64,000 nucleotides of DNA from Siphonodentalium dalli. Lineage: Eukaryota; Mollusca; Scaphopoda; Gadilida; Siphonodentaliidae. The stretch lies in NCBI GenBank assembly GCA_032622095.1, contig CP136061.1, positions 18,106,991 to 18,170,990 on the forward strand, written 5' to 3'. Below, in pieces: positions 24,701-39,700 of this stretch (position 1 is the first letter of the stretch; each line of letters starts with the position of its first letter). Under the pieces are notes generated by a model. It had not been told where the DNA came from. It saw only the letters and a list, made by a program, of their open reading frames with translations, and searched no databases. The position numbers and the translations under genes were made by a program.

Positions 24701-27700
24701 CCCCGCAAGCCAGTCTAAATATTCACACACTCACCCCACCCGATCCAAAATTGCCGCCGCCCAGGGGGTTCAAATAGGGAACCCATGTCATTTCTCGGCA
24801 CCATGGCCGACTGAAGTTACACAAATGGTGTTGTATGGTGGCCCATCGTGCCAATCTAAATATTCACCCCACTAATCTCACCCCGATTAAAATGGTCGCC
24901 AACCAGAGGATCCAAATAGGGCACCCATGCCATATTTCTCGGCCTTTTGACCAATTTAGATCAAACAAAGTGAGTTATAGGGTGACCCGAAGCCAATCTA
25001 AATATTCACCCACTCACTCCACCCCAATCCAAAATGGCCGAGAAATGGCATGGGTGCCCAACTGGAACCCCAATGGACGGCGGCCAATTTGGGTCGGTGT
25101 GGGTGAGTATTTAAATTGGCTTGGAGGCCACCATAGAACACCACTTGTTTGACATAAATTGGTCAAGGGGTCCAGATATGGCATGAATGCCCTATTTGAA
25201 CCCTCTGGACGGCGGCCATTTTCAATCGAGGCGGGGTGAGTGAGGTGAATATTTCGACTGGTATGTGGGCCACCATACAACACCCTTTGTTCTACCTAAA
25301 TCGGTCTAGCGACCGAAAATGGCATGGGTGCCCTATTTGAACCCTTCTGACTGGCGTACATTTTGGATCGGGGGTGGCATGGAAAGAATGCCTTGGTGCC
25401 ACCTACAACACCCTTTGTTTGACCTAAACCGGTCAAAATGTCGAGAACTGGCATGGTGCCCTATTTGAATCCCTGCGGTGGTAATTTTGGATTGGTGTGT
25501 GATGAGTGGGGTGAGTATTTAGATTGGCATGGATGCCCTATTTGAATCCCTGCGGTGGTAATTTTGGATTGGTGTGTGATGAGTGGGGTGAGTATTTAGA
25601 TTGGCATGGATGCCCTCCTACAACACCCTGTATTTGACCTAAATCGATCAAGGGGTCGAGAAATGGAATTTGGGATCGGGATGGGTGTATGGAAAGAGTG
25701 CATTGGAAGATACACGTCAACATGTATTCACTCATCTTGGTCTATGACAGGAAGAAGACTGAGCTCACATTCACCATCATTTACCATAAATTGCGCATTC
25801 ATCTTCAGGGAGCTACATATGTGTTTCGATAACAACAACATCGACGACAAAAGCGACAACCACTGCAAAGTCAACGAAAATCTCAAGTATGACAACAACT
25901 GCCAATCCATCTAAAGCGATGTCAACAACTGTCAATCCATCGAAAGCGATTACGTCTGCTCGACCAAATACTACGCGACCCAAGACACAACCGACGACAC
26001 GACCGAGAAGTCCTACAACAAAAGTCTACACGACACAAAGAAGCACCAAACATGCGACCAGAACAACGTCCCAAAACTCCACAGTTTCTGCCGGTGTTAC
26101 AACCGCCATCGCTTCAACGCCAATTCAACAGACGTCCTCCTCCGCGCAAACAGTTCATCGACAAACGGCGACATCGGCCATTTTAAATCTAACTTCTCAA
26201 ATCACCAAAACGTCTCAAACGTTGACGCCAGAGCAACGAAAATCCACAACAATTAGTCCGCTTGTTTCGAGCACAGGTGAGATTGGTTCCACACGAGGTT
26301 TGTTTTGAGTTATGAGTTGGAAATTGGATTTACCATTTCTATACTAAATGGATTCTCCCACTCAGACATAAAAGTATACACTGTCATGGAAGGGTTTATT
26401 GGTCATCTGGAGGGATGTTCAAGAAGTATGACAGACGAAAGATAATAGAAAGTTAAGGTGGACTCCTATTCATTCGTGGGAAATGTTGATATAATTAATA
26501 AGTTCAACATTGTCGTTTCGTTATCTGATCATTTCAATGAATATTTAGTATAGAACTGATTAAAGCAACAAATTTCAAAGAGAATTTATACAGGTTGGAA
26601 AATCAAATAATTTCAAGTTTTCAACCTTTTTCGGTCTGAAATTTCCAACTAATGTTGTTCAAGTATGAAATTTAAAACAGTTGTAAATTTGGCCACAGTT
26701 GATGGTGAGACACTCTCCACCCAAGTCCCTGACTACAATAAGTTATTAATAAGTTTATTATTAATGACAGGAGATAAGTATACATAAGTATCATGATACA
26801 TTTCCATGACTATGTTGTTTATAAAGTATGCATTTGAGTGACGTGCTAGTTTAACACAATATTTACATGATATATAGTGACCAAACCCATCAACATCAGT
26901 GCATCCGTGCGCGCGGTCGTCATCCCGTCTCCATCATCATCATCATAGCCATCATCAACCCATCACCATCTTCATCAGCATCATTATCATCATCAGCAGC
27001 ATTGCCATCGCCATCCCGTCGCTAGCATCATCACCATCAGCATTGTCGTCGTCATTCCCACCACCCTCATCATCGTCATTTTCGTTTCATCACCATCTCC
27101 ATTGCCATCATCATCACCCTCATCGTCGTCATCTCTCTCATTAATGGTGAGTATATTTAAAACCTAATTTCATAAATATTGCAAGATGTTTTATATAGCT
27201 TCTGTCTTCACTTTGGAAATAATGTTTTGATCTTGTCATTGATAGCTTGTCCGTGGTTTAGTATTTGGCAAGTTCTTATCAAGGATTACCCTCAACTCAT
27301 GCCTCTCACATTAAAGTGACATAATTCTCTTTACCGACGTAAAACCCAGCTTAACTTAAAATATACCACAACAACTTTAGACCATGATGTACTCATAACA
27401 TAGAACGTCCACGTGTGCACATTTGGCCTCTAACCGATGAATAGTTAACTGCGACAAAAGACTGAACACATGCACAGTGCTTATAAACCCCATGCAATTC
27501 AATTACTTGTGTCGAGAGGAGTGCTGCTCATTTGCATACATATTGCTCATATATTCACGTGCATCCCTCTGAATGTCCCTGTTGTTTGGTATAAACTCAG
27601 GAGTCGTACTATTTTTCGCTGTTTTAAATTCGCGCATCGATGGATGCGCGAAAAATAGTACTGCGCGAACTCAAATACGAGTACGGTATAACATGGAAAT

Positions 27701-30700
27701 TACATAGTGAAATAAAGTCCTATTATAAATCATATTTATGGAGACACGGACTCAGTATGAGTGTTCATTGCTTCATATGTACTTAACTCAGTGATCGCGA
27801 ACAAATTCTCATTTATTATCGAAATGGCAATGTATCGATCAGAATGGCACATTGAGGTGTCCCTCAAACAAAAGTCCCGATTTTCTCCCATAGCATGTCG
27901 GGGTTAGAACACGCGCCAACCTCGTCTAGCCCATGCAGAATGCAATGATCTTATCCACGACCCAAGCACCTCGTCTATACGGGGGCATCCTTAAAAAGGA
28001 AGCATTTCGCCAAGAGTTGGGAAGCGTATATATACAGTAGTTCTCAATGTCCTTAATTATACACGCCCGATCCTAGCCTCAAACCGTATTAATCGTGAAT
28101 TCTTTGTACTTGTAGAATTCCACTTAAGGTTCTCCAAGGGCCATAAACACGACGTACATAAACTGGCGTCATCTGTCGCATCCATGCTGGATTCACAGCT
28201 CTGTGACGATCCCGCTGTCGTCATTCCACGGGGAGACATGTGAGTACAAGAAAACCAGTCAGAAATGGCTACGCCCTCGAGATCATATTAATAGGCATAT
28301 ATATAAATTGTGGTGGAAAATATATTGGTTTCATGAATGCACCACCTCAGAATTCCGTTAATACAACTAATCCTTCAAATTATTACAACAACTACGGCAA
28401 AATATTATCACTGGAGCTTTCTCATTCACCACACCAGAAAGCCTCTAAATGCGGGCCAAAAATCTACTAATCGGATTAAATACACACACTTCGCAATACA
28501 ACCTTTAGTCTATATTCATGCATGCATACATGGGTACGGTACAATTTACTTGTATGTTTTGCGTAAATATCCAAGTGACAACCTTACATGAATATCTTGA
28601 TTTTTTTTGGTCCAATGCAGTTGTACAAAATGTAGATCGTGCCCCAAATATCTACTATGGCAACGCCCATAAAGATCATATTCACCCGTTCAAAACCAGA
28701 TAGCTGTTGTTTGATGCTCTGACCTGTTCTGACGGGGAACTTTATAACATTACTCCGGTCATACCAGTGCACTTCTGTTAGACGAAACTATAAGCTCCAT
28801 GAATTCCGTTACTAGTTCCCAGTTCCAAGTTCCCAGTTCTCAAAATATAATAATAATCGTTACTAAATCGCCTATGTAAGCATAACCACAGCAGCTACGG
28901 GGCCATCCTTTTGGATTCTTCTTGTGCCACCACTAGTCCATCTAAAAATCACAAACTAGGTCACATAAATTTGTCCAGATGTTCAAAAATTGGGCGTAAG
29001 TCGTGCGTGGGGTAAAAATAGGAACATTTTCGTTGCTAAATTCCCTATGTCAGCATAACCACATCAGCCACGGGGCTATCCTTGTGGATTCTGCTTGTGC
29101 CACCACTAGTCCATCTAGAAATCACAAATCAAGTAACATACGCCCGTCCAGCTGTTCAAAAATTGGGCGTAAGTCGTGCGTGGGTTAAAAATAGGACATT
29201 TTTCGTTGCTAAATTGCTTATGTATTCATAACCACAACAGTCAAGGGGCTATCCTTATGGATTCTTCTTGTGCCACCATTAGTCCATCTAGAAATTACAA
29301 ACTAGTTCACATACGCCTGTCCAGCGGTTCAAACATTGGGCGTAAGTCGTGCGTGGGGTCAAAATATTGAAAAAAAGGTCATTTTTCCTTGCTAAATCGC
29401 CTGCGTAGGCATAACCATAGCAGCCACGGGGCTATCCTTGTGGATTCTTCTTGTGCCACCACCACTCCATCTAAAAATCACAAACTAGGTCACATAAACG
29501 TGTCGAGCTGTTCAAAAATTCGGCGTAAGTCGTGCGTGGGGTAAAATATGACACTTTTGTTGCTAAATTCCCTATGTAAGCATAATCTTCTTGTACCACC
29601 ACTAGTCCATCTAAAAATTACAAACTAGGTCACATAAACTTGTCCAGCTATTCAAAAATTGAGCGTAAATCGCGTGGGGTAAAAATAGGACATTTTTCGT
29701 TGCTTATTCCATATTCCAGCCTTTTCTCATGAAAATCAGCTCATTATTCGATTATATGGAAGAATATTTTAGGTATATAATCTGATAATTTTGAGTCGAT
29801 AATGTGCTGAAAAGGAGACTATTAGTCACATTATCGACTCATATAGAGGCGATTCTAAGCCGATTATGTGTGGACAATGACAAAAATAAACCAACCCACG
29901 ACTTATCAGGTGTAACCTCATTAACATGTGTTTTCACTATGGCTCGCACCATAACACGAAATGACGACTATAACTCCATTATCTGCTTATTTCATAATCA
30001 AATAATCACTTTATGTACCTAATTAAAATTATAGGTCTATTATGTGCGTATTTACGCGACAATATGTTACTAAATCGCCTGCGTTGGCATAACCATAACA
30101 GCCACGGGGCTATCCTTGTGCTTTCTTCCTCAATAACCACTAGTCCATCTATAAATCACAAACGGGTTCACATACGCCAGTCCAGCTGTTCAATAATTGG
30201 GCGTAAGTTGTGCGTGGGTGAAAATAATGAAGGTCATTTTTCGTTGCTAAATCGCCTGCGTATGCATAACCATAGCAGCCACGGGGCTATCCTTGTGGAT
30301 TATTCTTGTTCCACCACTAGTCCATCTAGAAATCACAAATCAAGTAACATGCGCCCGTCCAGCTGTTCAAACATTTAGCGTAAGTTGTGCGTGGGGACAA
30401 AATATTGAAAAAAAGGTCATTTTCGTTGCTAAATCGCCTGCGTATGCATAACCATAGAAGCCATGGGGTTATTCTTGTGGATTCTTCTTGTGCCACCACT
30501 AGTCCATCAATCACAAACGGGTTCACATACTCCTGTCCAGCTGTTCAAAAATTGGGCGTAAGTTGTGCGTGGGTCAAAATAATGAAAAAAAAGAAATAAT
30601 TTCGTTTCTAAATCGACTGCGTAGGCATAACCATAGCAGCCACGGGGCTATCCTTGTGTATTCTTCTTGCGCCACCACTATTCCATCTAGTAATTACAAA

Positions 30701-33700
30701 TCAAGTAACATGCGCCCGTCCAGATGTTCAAAAATTGGTCGTAAGTCGTGCGTGGGGACAAAATATTGAAAACAAGGTAATTTTCGTTGCTAAATCGCCT
30801 GCGTATGCATAACCATAGAAGCCACGGGGTTATTCTTGTGGATTATTCTTGTGCCACCACTAGTCCATCTAGAAATTACAAATCAAGTAACATGCGCCCG
30901 TCTAGCTGTTCAAAAATTGGGCGTAAGTCGTGCTTGGGGTCAAAATATTGAAAAAAAAGGTAATTTTTCGATGCTAAATCGCTGTGTAGGCATAACCATA
31001 GCAGCCACGGGGTTATCCTTGTGGTTTATTCTTGTGCCACCACTAGTCCATCTAGAAATCACAAATCAAGTAACATCCGTCCGTCCAGTTGTTCAAAAAT
31101 TTGGCGTAAGTCGTGCGTGGGGTCAAAATAATGAAACAAATGTCATTTTTTGTTGCTAAATCGTCTGCCTAGGCATAACCATAGTAGCTACGGGATTATC
31201 CTTGTGGATTCTTCTTGTGCCACCATTCGTCCATCTATAAATCACAAACTGGTCCACACATGCCTGTCCAGCTGTTCAAAAATTGGGCGTAAGTCGTGCG
31301 TGGGGTAAAAATAGGAACATTTTCGTTGCTAAATTCCCTATGTCAGCATAACCACATCAGCCACGGGGCTATCCTTGTGGATTCTGCTTGTGCCACCACT
31401 AGTCCATCTAGAAATCACAAATCAAGTAACATACGCCCGTCCAGCTGTTCAAAAATTGGGCGTAAGTCGTGCGTGGGTTAAAAATAGGACATTTTTCGTT
31501 GCTAAATTGCTTATGTATTCATAACCACAACAGCCAAGGGGCTATCCTTATGGATTCTTCTTGTGCCACCATTAGTCTATCTAGAAATTACAAACTAGTT
31601 CACATACGCCTGTCCAGCGGTTCAAACATTGGGCGTAAGTCGTGCGTGGGGTCAAAATATTGAAAAAAAGGTCATTTTTCCTTGTTAAATCGCCTGCGTA
31701 GGCATAACCATAGCAGCCACGGGGCTATCCTTGTGGATTCTTCTTGTGCCACCACCACTCCATCTAAAAATCACAAACTAGGTCACATAAACGTGTCGAG
31801 CTGTTCAAAAATTCGGCGTAAGTCGTGCGTGGGGTAAAATATGACACTTTTTGTTGCTAAATTCCCTATGTAAGCATAATCTTCTTGTACCACCACTAGT
31901 CCATCTAAAAATCACAAACTAGGTCACATAAACTTGTCCAGCTATTCAAAAATTGGGCGTAAATCGCGTGGGGTAAAAATAGGACATTTTTCGTTGCTTA
32001 TTCCAGCCTTTTCTCATGAAAATCAGCTCATTATTCGATTATATGGAAGAATATTTTAGGTATATAATCTGCTTAATTTTGAGTCGATAATGTGCTGAAA
32101 AGGAGACTATTAGTCACATTATCGACTCATATAGAGGCGATTCTAAGCCGATTATGTGTGGACAATGATAAAAATAAACCAACCCACGACTTATCAGGTG
32201 TAACCTCATTAACATGTGTTTTCACTATGGCTCGCACCATAACACGAAATGACGACTATAACTCCATTATCTGCTTATTTCTTAATCAAATAATCACTTT
32301 ATGTACCTAATTAAAATTATAGGTCTATTATGTGCGTATTTACGCGACAATATGTTACTAAATCGCCTGCGTTGGCATAACCATAACAGCCACGGGGCTA
32401 TCCTTGTGCTTTCTTCTTCAATAACCACTAGTCCATCTATAAATCACAAACGGGTTCACATACGCCAGTCCAGCTGTTCAATAATTGGGCGTAAGTTGTG
32501 CGTGGGTGAAAATAATGAAGGTCATTTTTCGTTGCTAAATCGCCCGCGTATGCATAACCATAGCAGCCACGGGGCTATCCTTGTGGATTATTCTTGTTCC
32601 ACCACTAGTCCATCTAGAAATCACAAATCAAGTAACATGCGCCCGTCCAGCTGTTCAAACATTTAGCGTAAGTTGTGCGTGGGGACAAAATATTGAAAAA
32701 AAGGTCATTTTCGTTGCTAAATCGCCTGCGTATGCATAACCATAGAAGCCATGGGGTTATTCTTGTGGATTCTTCTTGTGCCACCACTAGTCCATCAATC
32801 ACAAACGGGTTCACATACTCCTGTCCAGCTGTTCACAAATTGGGCGTAAGTTGTGCGTGGGTCAAAATAATGAAAAAAAGAAAAAAATTCGTTGCTAAAT
32901 CGACTGCGTAGGCATAACCATAGCAGCCACGGGGCTATCCTTGTGTATTCTTCTTGCGCCACCACTAATCCATCTAGAAATCACAAATCAAGTAACATGC
33001 GCCCGTCCAGATGTTCAAAAATTGGTCGTAAGTCGTGCGTGGGGACAAAATATTGAAAACAAGGTAATTTTCGTTGCTAAATCGCCTGCGTATGCATAAC
33101 CATAGAAGCCACGGGGTTATTCTTGTGGATTATTCTTGTGCCACCACTAGTCCATCTAGAAATTACAAATCAAGTAACATGCGCCCGTCTAGCTGTTCAA
33201 AAATTGGGCGTAAGTCGTGCTTGGGGTCAAAATATTGAAAAAAAAGGTAATTTTTCGATGCTAAATCGCTGTGTAGGCATAACCATAGCAGCCACGGGGT
33301 TATCCTTGTGGTTTATTCTTGTGCCACCACTAGTCCATCTAGAAATCACAAATCAAGTAACATCCGTCCGTCCAGTTGTTCAAAAATTTGGCGTAAGTCG
33401 TGCGTGGGGTCAAAATAATGAAACAAATGTCATTTTTTGTTGCTAAATCGTCTGCCTAGGCATAACCATAGTAGCTACGGGATTATCCTTGTGGATTCTT
33501 CTTGTGCCACCATTCGTCCATCTATAAATCACAAACTGGTCCACACATGCCTGTCCAGCTGTTCAAAAATTGGGCGTAAGTCGTGCGTGGGGTAAAAATA
33601 GGAACATTTTCGTTGCTAAATTCCCTATGTCAGCATAACCACATCAGCCACGGGGCTATCCTTGTGGATTCTGCTTGTGCCACCACTAGTCCATCTAGAA

Positions 33701-36700
33701 ATCACAAATCAAGTAACATACGCCCGTCCAGCTGTTCAAAAATTGGGCGTAAGTCGTGCGTGGGTTAAAAATAGGACATTTTTCGTTGCTAAATTGCTTA
33801 TGTATTCATAACCACAACAGCCAAGGGGCTATCCTTATGGATTCTTCTTGTGCCACCATTAGTCTATCTAGAAATTACAAACTAGTTCACATACGCCTGT
33901 CCAGCGGTTCAAACATTGGGCGTAAGTCGTGCGTGGGGTCAAAATATTGAAAAAAAGGTCATTTTTCCTTGTTAAATCGCCTGCGTAGGCATAACCATAG
34001 CAGCCACGGGGCTATCCTTGTGGATTCTTCTTGTGCCACCACCACTCCATCTAAAAATCACAAACTAGGTCACATAAACGTGTCGAGCTGTTCAAAAATT
34101 CGGCGTAAGTCGTGCGTGGGGTAAAATATGACACTTTTTGTTGCTAAATTCCCTATGTAAGCATAATCTTCTTGTACCACCACTAGTCCATCTAAAAATC
34201 ACAAACTAGGTCACATAAACTTGTCCAGCTATTCAAAAATTGGGCGTAAATCGCGTGGGGTAAAAATAGGACATTTTTCGTTGCTTATTCCAGCCTTTTC
34301 TCATGAAAATCAGCTCATTATTCGATTATATGGAAGAATATTTTAGGTATATAATCTGCTTAATTTTGAGTCGATAATGTGCTGAAAAGGAGACTATTAG
34401 TCACATTATCGACTCATATAGAGGCGATTCTAAGCCGATTATGTGTGGACAATGATAAAAATAAACCAACCCACGACTTATCAGGTGTAACCTCATTAAC
34501 ATGTGTTTTCACTATGGCTCGCACCATAACACGAAATGACGACTATAACTCCATTATCTGCTTATTTCTTAATCAAATAATCACTTTATGTACCTAATTA
34601 AAATTATAGGTCTATTATGTGCGTATTTACGCGACAATATGTTACTAAATCGCCTGCGTTGGCATAACCATAACAGCCACGGGGCTATCCTTGTGCTTTC
34701 TTCTTCAATAACCACTAGTCCATCTATAAATCACAAACGGGTTCACATACGCCAGTCCAGCTGTTCAATAATTGGGCGTAAGTTGTGCGTGGGTGAAAAT
34801 AATGAAGGTCATTTTTCGTTGCTAAATCGCCCGCGTATGCATAACCATAGCAGCCACGGGGCTATCCTTGTGGATTATTCTTGTTCCACCACTAGTCCAT
34901 CTAGAAATCACAAATCAAGTAACATGCGCCCGTCCAGCTGTTCAAACATTTAGCGTAAGTTGTGCGTGGGGACAAAATATTGAAAAAAAGGTCATTTTCG
35001 TTGCTAAATCGCCTGCGTATGCATAACCATAGAAGCCATGGGGTTATTCTTGTGGATTCTTCTTGTGCCACCACTAGTCCATCAATCACAAACGGGTTCA
35101 CATACTCCTGTCCAGCTGTTCACAAATTGGGCGTAAGTTGTGCGTGGGTCAAAATAATGAAAAAAAGAAAAAAATTCGTTGCTAAATCGACTGCGTAGGC
35201 ATAACCATAGCAGCCACGGGGCTATCCTTGTGTATTCTTCTTGCTCCACCACTAATCCATCTAGAAATCACAAATCAAGTAACATGCGCCCGTCCAGATG
35301 TTCAAAAATTGGTCGTAAGTCGTGCGTGGGGACAAAATATTGAAAACAAGGTAATTTTCGTTGCTAAATCGCCTGCGTATGCATAACCATAGAAGCCACG
35401 GGGTTATTCTTGTGGATTATTCTTGTGCCACCACTAGTCCATCTAGAAATTACAAATCAAGTAACATGCGCCCGTCTAGCTGTTCAAAAATTGGGCGTAA
35501 GTCGTGCTTGGGGTCAAAATATTGAAAAAAAAGGTAATTTTTCGATGCTAAATCGCTGTGTAGGCATAACCATAGCAGCCACGGGGTTATCCTTGTGGTT
35601 TATTCTTGTGCCACCACTAGTCCATCTAGAAATCACAAATCAAGTAACATCCGTCCGTCCAGATGTTCAAAAATTTGGCGTAAGTCGTGCGTGGGGTCAA
35701 AATAATGAAACAAATGTCATTTTTGTTGCTAAATCGTCTGCCTAGGCATAACCATAGTAGCTACGGGATTATCCTTGTGGATTCTTCTTGTGCCACCATT
35801 CGTCCATCTAGAAATCACAAACTGGTCCACACATGTCTGTCCAGCTGTTCAAAAATTGGGCGTAAGTCGTGCGTGGGGTAAAAATAGGAACATTTTCGTT
35901 TCTAAATTCCCTATGTCAGCATAACCACATCAGCCACGGGGCTATCCTTGTGGATTCTGCTTGTGCCACCACTAGTCCATCTAGAAATCACAAATCAAGT
36001 AACATACGCCCGTCCAGCTGTTCAAAAATTGGGCGTAAGTCGTGCGTGGGTTAAAAATAGGACATTTTTCGTTGCTAAATTGCTTATGTATTCATAACCA
36101 CAACAGCCAAGGGGCTATCCTTATGGATTCTTCTTGTGCCACCATTAGTCCATCTAGAAATTACAAACTAGTTCACATACGCCTGTCCAGCGGTTCAAAC
36201 ATTGGGCGTAAGTCGTGCGTGGGGTCAAAATATTGAAAAAAAGGTCATTTTTCCTTGCTAAATCGCCTGCGTAGGCATAACCATAGCAGCCACGGGGCTA
36301 TCCTTGTGGATTCTTCTTGTGCCACCACCACTCCATCTAAAAATCACAAACTAGGTCACATAAACGTGTCGAGCTGTTCAAAAATTCGGCGTAAGTCGTG
36401 CGTGGGGTAAAATATGACACTTTTTGTTGCTAAATTCCCTATGTAAGCATAATCTTCTTGTACCACCACTAGTCCATCTAAAAATCACAAACAAGGTCAC
36501 ATAAACTTGTCCAGCTATTCAAAAATTGGGCGTAAATCGCGTGGGGTAAAAATAGGACATTTTTCGTTGCTTATTCCAGCCTTTTCTCATGAAAATCAGC
36601 TCATTATTCGATTATATGGAAGAATATTTTAGGTATATAATCTGCTTAATTTTGAGTCGATAATGTGCTGAAAAGGAGACTATTAGTCACATTATCGACT

Positions 36701-39700
36701 CATATAGAGGCGATTCTAAGCCGATTATGTGTGGACAATGACAAAAATAAACCAACCCACGACTTATCAGGTGTAACCTCATTAACATGTGTTTTCACTA
36801 TGGCTCGCACCATAACACGAAATGACGACTATAACTCCATTATCTGCTTATTTCATAATCAAATAATCACTTTATGTACCTAATTAAAATTATAGGTCTA
36901 TTATGTGCGTATTTACGCGACAATATGTTACTAAATCGCCTGCGTTGGCATAACCATAACAGCCACGGGGCTATCCTTGTGCTTTCTTCTTCAATAACCA
37001 CTAGTCCATCTATAAATCACAAACGGGTTCACATACGCCAGTCCAGCTGTTCAAAAATTGGGCGTAAGTTGTGCGTGGGTGAAAATAATGAAGGTCATTT
37101 TTCGTTGCTAAATCGCCTGCGTAGGCATAACCATAGCAGCCACGGGGCTATCCTTGTGGATTATTCTTGTTCCACCACTAGTCCATCTAGAAATCACAAT
37201 CAAGTAACATGCGCCCGTCCAGCTGTTCAAACATTTAGCGTAAGTTGTGCGTGGGGACAAAATATTGAAAAAAGGTCATTTTCGTTGCTAAATCGTCTGC
37301 GTATGCATAACCATAGAAGCCATGGGGTTATTCTTGTGGATTCTTCTTGTGCCACCACTATTCCATCAATCACAAACGGGTTCACATACTCCTGTCCAGC
37401 TGTTCAAAAAGTGGGCGTAAGTTGTGCGTGGGTCAAAATAAGGAAAAAAAAGATAATTTTTCGTTGCTAAATCGACTGCGTAGGCATAACCATAGCAGCC
37501 ACGGGGCTATCCTTGTGAATTCTTCTTGCGCCACCACTATTCCATCTAGAAATCACAAATCAAGTAACATGCGCCCGTCCAGATGTTCAAAAATTGGGCG
37601 TAAGTCGTGCGTGGGGACAAAATATTGAAAAAAAAGGTCATTTTCGTTGCTAATTCGCCTGCGTATGCATAACCATGGAAGCCACGGGGTTATTCTTGTG
37701 GATTATTCTTGTGCCACCACTAGTCCATCTAGAAATTACAAATCAAGTAACATGCGCCCGTCTAGCTGTTCAAAAATTGGGCGTAAGTCGTGCTTGGGGT
37801 CAAAATATTGAAAAAAAGAGGTAATTTTTCGATGCTAAATCGCCTGCGTAGGCATAACCATAGCAGCCACGGGGTTATCCTTGTGGTTTATTCTTGTGCC
37901 ACCACTAGTCCATCTAGAAATCACAAATCAAGTAACATCCGTCCGTCCAGTTGTTCAAAAATTTGGCGTAAGTCGTGCGTGGGGTCAAAATAATGAAAAA
38001 AAGGTCATTTTTTGTTGCTAAATCGTCTGCCTAGGCATAACCATAGTAGCCACGGGATTATCCTTGTGGATTCTTCTTGTGCCACAATTCGTCCATCTAG
38101 AAATCACAAACTGGTCCACATATGCCTGTCCAGCTGTTCAATAATTGGGCGCAAGTCGTGCGTGGGGTCAAAATATTGAACAAATGTCATTTTCGTTGCT
38201 AAATTGCCTGCGTAGGCATAACCATAGCAGCCACGGGGATATCCTTGTGGATTCTTCTTGTGTCACCACCAGTCCATCTAAAAATCGCAAACTAGGTCAC
38301 ATAAACTTGTCGAGCTGTTCAAAAATTTGGCGTAAATCGTGCGTGGGGTAAAATAGGACATTTTTCGCTGCTAAATTCCCTATGTAAACATAATCTTCTT
38401 TTGCCACCACTAGTCCATCTAAAAATCACAAACTATGTCACATAAACTTGTCCAGATGTTCAAAAATTGGGCGTAAATCGTGCATGGGGTAAAAATAGGA
38501 CATTTTTCGTTGCTTGTTCCAGCCTGTTCTCCTGAAAAAGGAGACTCAATTAGTCACATTATCAACTCATATAGAGGCAATTCTAAGCAGATTATCTACC
38601 TAAAATATTGTTCCTTATAAGCAAATAATGTGCTGGTTTTCAGGAGAACAGGCTGGATTAAGCAACGAAATATTACCTTTTTATCATTATTTTCACCCCA
38701 CGCACTACTTACGCCCAAATTTCTCAACAGCGTATCTGACCTAGTTTCTGATTTCTAGATGGACTAGTGGTGGCAGAAGAATAATACACAAGGATAACCC
38801 TGTGGCTTATGTGATTATGTATACATAGGGAATTTAGCAACGAAAAATGGCATATTTGACCCCACGCACAACTTACGCCCAATTTTTGAACAGCTGGGCA
38901 TGCAGGTTTATGTGATTTAGTTAGTGATTTATAGATGGGCTAGTGGCGGCCTCATGGCTGCTATGGTTATGCCTACGCATGCGATTTAGCAATGAAAAAT
39001 GACCTTTTTTTCATTATTTTGACCCCACGCACGAATTACGACCAATTTTTGAACAGCTGGACAGGCGTATGTGAACCAGTTTGTGATTTCTAGATGGTGG
39101 TGGCACAAAAAGAATCCACAAGGATAGCCCCGTGGCTGCTATGGTTATGCCTACGCAGGCGATTTAGCAACGAAAATATTACATTTTTTTCAATATTTTC
39201 TCCCCACGCACGAATTACGCCCAATTTTTGAACAGCTGAACAGGCGCATGTTACTTGATTTGCAATTTCTAGATGGACTAGTAGTGATATAATCCCCTCG
39301 CAAAAACGCACATAATCGACCTATAATTTTAATTAGGTACATACAGTGATTATTTGATTCTGAAATAAGCAGATATGGAGTTATAGTCATCATTTCGTGT
39401 TATGGTCGAGCCACAATGAAACCACATGAAAAGTCGAGCCACATTGAAAACACCTGAAAAGTCGTGGGTTGGCTTATTTTTGTCATTGTCCGCGCATAAT
39501 CTGCTTAGAATCGCCTCTATATGAGTCGATATATATTTGAAAAATAGTCTCCTTTTCAGCACATTATCGACTCAAAAGAAGCCCACTTCTAAGCAGATTA
39601 TATACCTAAAATATTGCTCCTTATAAGCAAATAATGTGCTGGTTTTCAGGAGAACAGGCTGGAATAAGCAACGAAAATTGTCCTATTTTTACCCCATGCA

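Larger units (their letters stand above)
26564..28115. other. Remainder of intron 4
   Basis: It holds a (CAT/TCA)n-rich microsatellite at about 26923-27143, a nested hairpin at 27605-27661 (GTACTATTTTTCGC arms around a CGCGCATC inverted repeat), and the dispersed repeat at 27746-27955. No further exon is needed, since exons d and e join in phase. Confidence 0.6.

Noticed and set aside
26899-27144. His/Ser-rich 81-codon frame ending at a donor-like GTGAGT
   Set aside because: It is a CAT/TCA microsatellite. Exons d and e already join in phase without it.
29003-38351. Many 60-198-codon frames repeated in each unit
   Set aside because: They recur because of the 2,287-bp repeat, use alternating frames between monomers, and have no domain.
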